Below, piece after piece: positions 62,380-64,000 of a stretch of DNA of 64,000 bases; position 1 is the first letter of the stretch, and each line of letters opens with the position of its first letter. Location: NCBI GenBank assembly GCA_030426085.1, contig JAUHYW010000028.1, positions 36,280 to 100,279 on the forward strand, given 5' to 3'. Both the position numbers and the translations under genes were made by a program. This stretch comes from a bacterium. Lineage in GTDB: Bacteria > Myxococcota_A > Bradymonadia > UBA7976 > UBA1532. The notes under the pieces were generated by a model. That model made no database searches. It saw only the letters and a list, made by a program, of their open reading frames with translations, and had not been told where the DNA came from.

Positions 62380-64000
62380 TCAAGAGGTCGGGGTGTCGAT
62401 CACGTTGACGTATTCGGCCGGCACGGTGCCCTTGATGAGCACCTCCTGGTCGCGAGATGCGTTGTCGAGGTCGCCCTGAGCCCGCTCGAGCCGCTCCTGA
62501 TTCTTGGGCGTCGGGTTCGCATCATAGCGTTGCTGCGCGTCGTCGACCTTGGTCTGGAGGTCGGCCTGGACCTTGTCGCTGGTCACGATCTCGACCCCCT
62601 CGACCTTGCCGCTCTGGATGTCCTGATTCAGGCGCCCGGTGTCGATCTCGATGGTCTTGTCCCCGTAGACCTTGCCGTCCGCGCCGCTGGGCTCGCTCGT
62701 CGATGTATACGGGCTGTTGCTCTTCTTCGGCTCGGACCCGCGGACGTGCTGCTGGATCGTGGCGTCGCCATCGGGGTTCGCCGGGCGCAGGTTGCCGTCG
62801 CTGTCGACGTGGGACTTGACCCGTCCGGGCTTGCTGCCCTGGGACGAGTAGGGGGCGTTGTCCTGTCGCACGACCTTGGGCGGCACACCATCGGACGGCG
62901 CCGTATTCTGCTGCTGCGTTTCGGGCGTCGCGTCGCCCGGCTTCTGCGTGGTGTTGCTGCCGTCCTCGGTGCTCGGCTTCTTGGCGTCGTGCCCCAGCCC
63001 GAGCGGGTCGGTGAAGTGGATCGGGTCGCCGTCGGTGTAGGCGTAGAGGTTGCGGTTGCCCGCGATGCCCAGCGGGTCGGGCGTGAGGTAGCGGCCCCAG
63101 CCGGGCGCGTACCACCGGAAGCGGTTGAAATACAGACCCGTATCGGGATCGGCCCACATGCCTTGCAAGCGCAGGCGGGGGTCGAAGTCGCCGGCGGTCG
63201 CGGTCACCGCCCCATAAGCGTCGTACTCGGCCCAGAAGCTCAGCCGGTCGCCGTCGGCGGCGGCCACCACCGCCCCGCGGATGTCGCCGTGCAGCCGGTG
63301 CAGGGCCGTCCTACCGTCGCGGTCGATGACCCACGCGGCCCACGGCGTCCAATCGCGGGCGCCCAGCCGCAGATAGCGCACCTTCGTGCCATCCGCCCGA
63401 TCCTCGCCGGCCAGCACGTCGCCGGCCCAGATGAACGTCGAGCGGGTGACCGGGCCTTCGATGGGATCACGCACGCGCTCGACGAGGCGTGACAAGGCGT
63501 CGTAGCGGTAGCTGTAGAAGGTGCCGTCGGGCGTCTCGACCTCGGTCAGCCGGCCGACGTCGTCCCACCGGTAGCGATGCACGCCGTCCGCCGCGTGCCG
63601 CCGGGTGATGCGGCCCCGCTTGTCGTAGTCGACCGGCCCGTGCGGATCGCGCAGCAGCCGGTTGCCCGCGCCGTACTCGGCCTCGGGCAGCCGGCGATTG
63701 CCGTCGGGATCCACCGCGCCGGCCAGCCGCCCGTCCAGATCGTAGCGGTGGTCGTGGTGATAGCCCCGCGCGCTGCCCCCGCCGCTGCGGCGGAAGTCCT
63801 CCGCCGTGCAGCGCCCCAGGTCGTCGATGTCGGCCGAGTACGCCGCCATCCCCCGGCCGCCGCCGTCCCGCATCGACCAGCCGGCCCCGCCGATCCAATG
63901 GGACGTACCATCGGGCCCGGTCCAGGTCTCGCCGTCGTCCCCGTGCTCGATGGTCCAGACGCCATCCGGCGCCTCGATGCGCACCGGGCGGAGCTTCTCG
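62380..64000 (-). CDS. Rhs/YD-repeat polymorphic toxin, C-terminal part (5' end cut)
   Basis: The reading frame is open to base 64000, so the N-terminus is missing. The visible part has YD repeats (YDKRGRITRRHAADGVHRYRWDDVGRLTEVETPDG, YDALSRLVERV) and the Rhs core end (GLYFNRFRWYAPGWGRYLTPDPLG and NLYAYTDGDPIHFTDPLG), after which about 200 residues of different composition follow. That tail is Gln/Ser/Asp-rich and holds SPYTSTS and, near its end, DQEVLIKGTVPAEYV, an arrangement that resembles the Ser-Thr-Ser and Glu parts of ADP-ribosyltransferase toxins. The toxin assignment is tentative. A short helical protein gene follows. Confidence 0.8.
   Translation of the reverse strand, partial: EKLRPVRIEAPDGVWTIEHGDDGETWTGPDGTSHWIGGAGWSMRDGGGRGMAAYSADIDDLGRCTAEDFRRSGGGSARGYHHDHRYDLDGRLAGAVDPDGNRRLPEAEYGAGNRLLRDPHGPVDYDKRGRITRRHAADGVHRYRWDDVGRLTEVETPDGTFYSYRYDALSRLVERVRDPIEGPVTRSTFIWAGDVLAGEDRADGTKVRYLRLGARDWTPWAAWVIDRDGRTALHRLHGDIRGAVVAAADGDRLSFWAEYDAYGAVTATAGDFDPRLRLQGMWADPDTGLYFNRFRWYAPGWGRYLTPDPLGIAGNRNLYAYTDGDPIHFTDPLGLGHDAKKPSTEDGSNTTQKPGDATPETQQQNTAPSDGVPPKVVRQDNAPYSSQGSKPGRVKSHVDSDGNLRPANPDGDATIQQHVRGSEPKKSNSPYTSTSEPSGADGKVYGDKTIEIDTGRLNQDIQSGKVEGVEIVTSDKVQADLQTKVDDAQQRYDANPTPKNQERLERAQGDLDNASRDQEVLIKGTVPAEYVNVIDTPTS

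Overview
The window is very GC-rich (by eye about 70% or more), densely coded, and has no tRNA, rRNA, CRISPR array or insertion sequence that I can see. The closest fit is a Gram-negative, myxobacteria-like organism (Myxococcota, possibly Bradymonadia or Polyangia). The evidence is at least twelve lipoproteins, (Gly-Glu)n and Pro-Asp-Met linkers just after the lipidated Cys, MopE-type CDGxDNDCDG motifs, caspase/DUF4384 and DUF3857/transglutaminase proteins, large TPR proteins and an Rhs toxin. This placement is inference; no phylogenetic marker is present.

Layout. 1-2412 (-): the operon DUF2157 - DUF4401 - GDYXXLXY, cut by the window edge. 2494-5082 (+): a STAND-like ATPase/TPR regulator with a C-terminal winged helix, convergent with a methyltransferase (5086-5751). 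5858-7961 (+): a DprE1/DprE2-like pair. 7974-19084 (-): two transglutaminase-like lipoproteins (one without its catalytic Cys), an LPP20-like lipoprotein, an M3 oligopeptidase, a free-standing FliG C-terminal domain, a GNAT acetyltransferase and an M16 peptidase. 19204-20520 (+): a cytochrome P450. 20530-23983 (-): hemF, a small lipoprotein and a caspase-like protein. 24077-29935 (+): a TPR protein and an Lhr-type helicase. 29960-31369 (-): a PAS protein built like a histidine kinase but with its key residues missing. 31546-34631 (+): an amino-acid permease fused to a USP region, then PlsC.

34757-44549 (-) is a block of surface or secreted proteins: a thioredoxin-domain lipoprotein and a large lipoprotein, both with (GE)n linkers; a coiled-coil/membrane protein with a 24-bp tandem repeat; a MopE-motif lipoprotein; and an FGE-like lipoprotein with five MopE motifs. 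44732-47460 (+): a WlbA-like dehydrogenase, a C26 amidohydrolase and a TVP38/DedA-like membrane protein. 47521-55488 (-): proC - divIVA - DUF167 - MA-type metallopeptidase - giant TPR protein, partly translationally coupled. 55756-61607: a small TPR lipoprotein, an S9 prolyl oligopeptidase, a Kelch lipoprotein and a 2OG-Fe(II) oxygenase. 61617-64000 (-): a HEAT-like protein and the 3' part of an Rhs gene, which look like an immunity/toxin pair.

No intergenic gap exceeds 300 bases; the largest is 267 bases (55489-55755). Many converging genes end in compact hairpins that include the two stop codons, so gene ends appear to double as bidirectional terminators. The genes point to envelope biology: lipoproteins, proteolysis, peptide or amino-acid uptake, cell-wall or polysaccharide precursor chemistry and contact-dependent competition.
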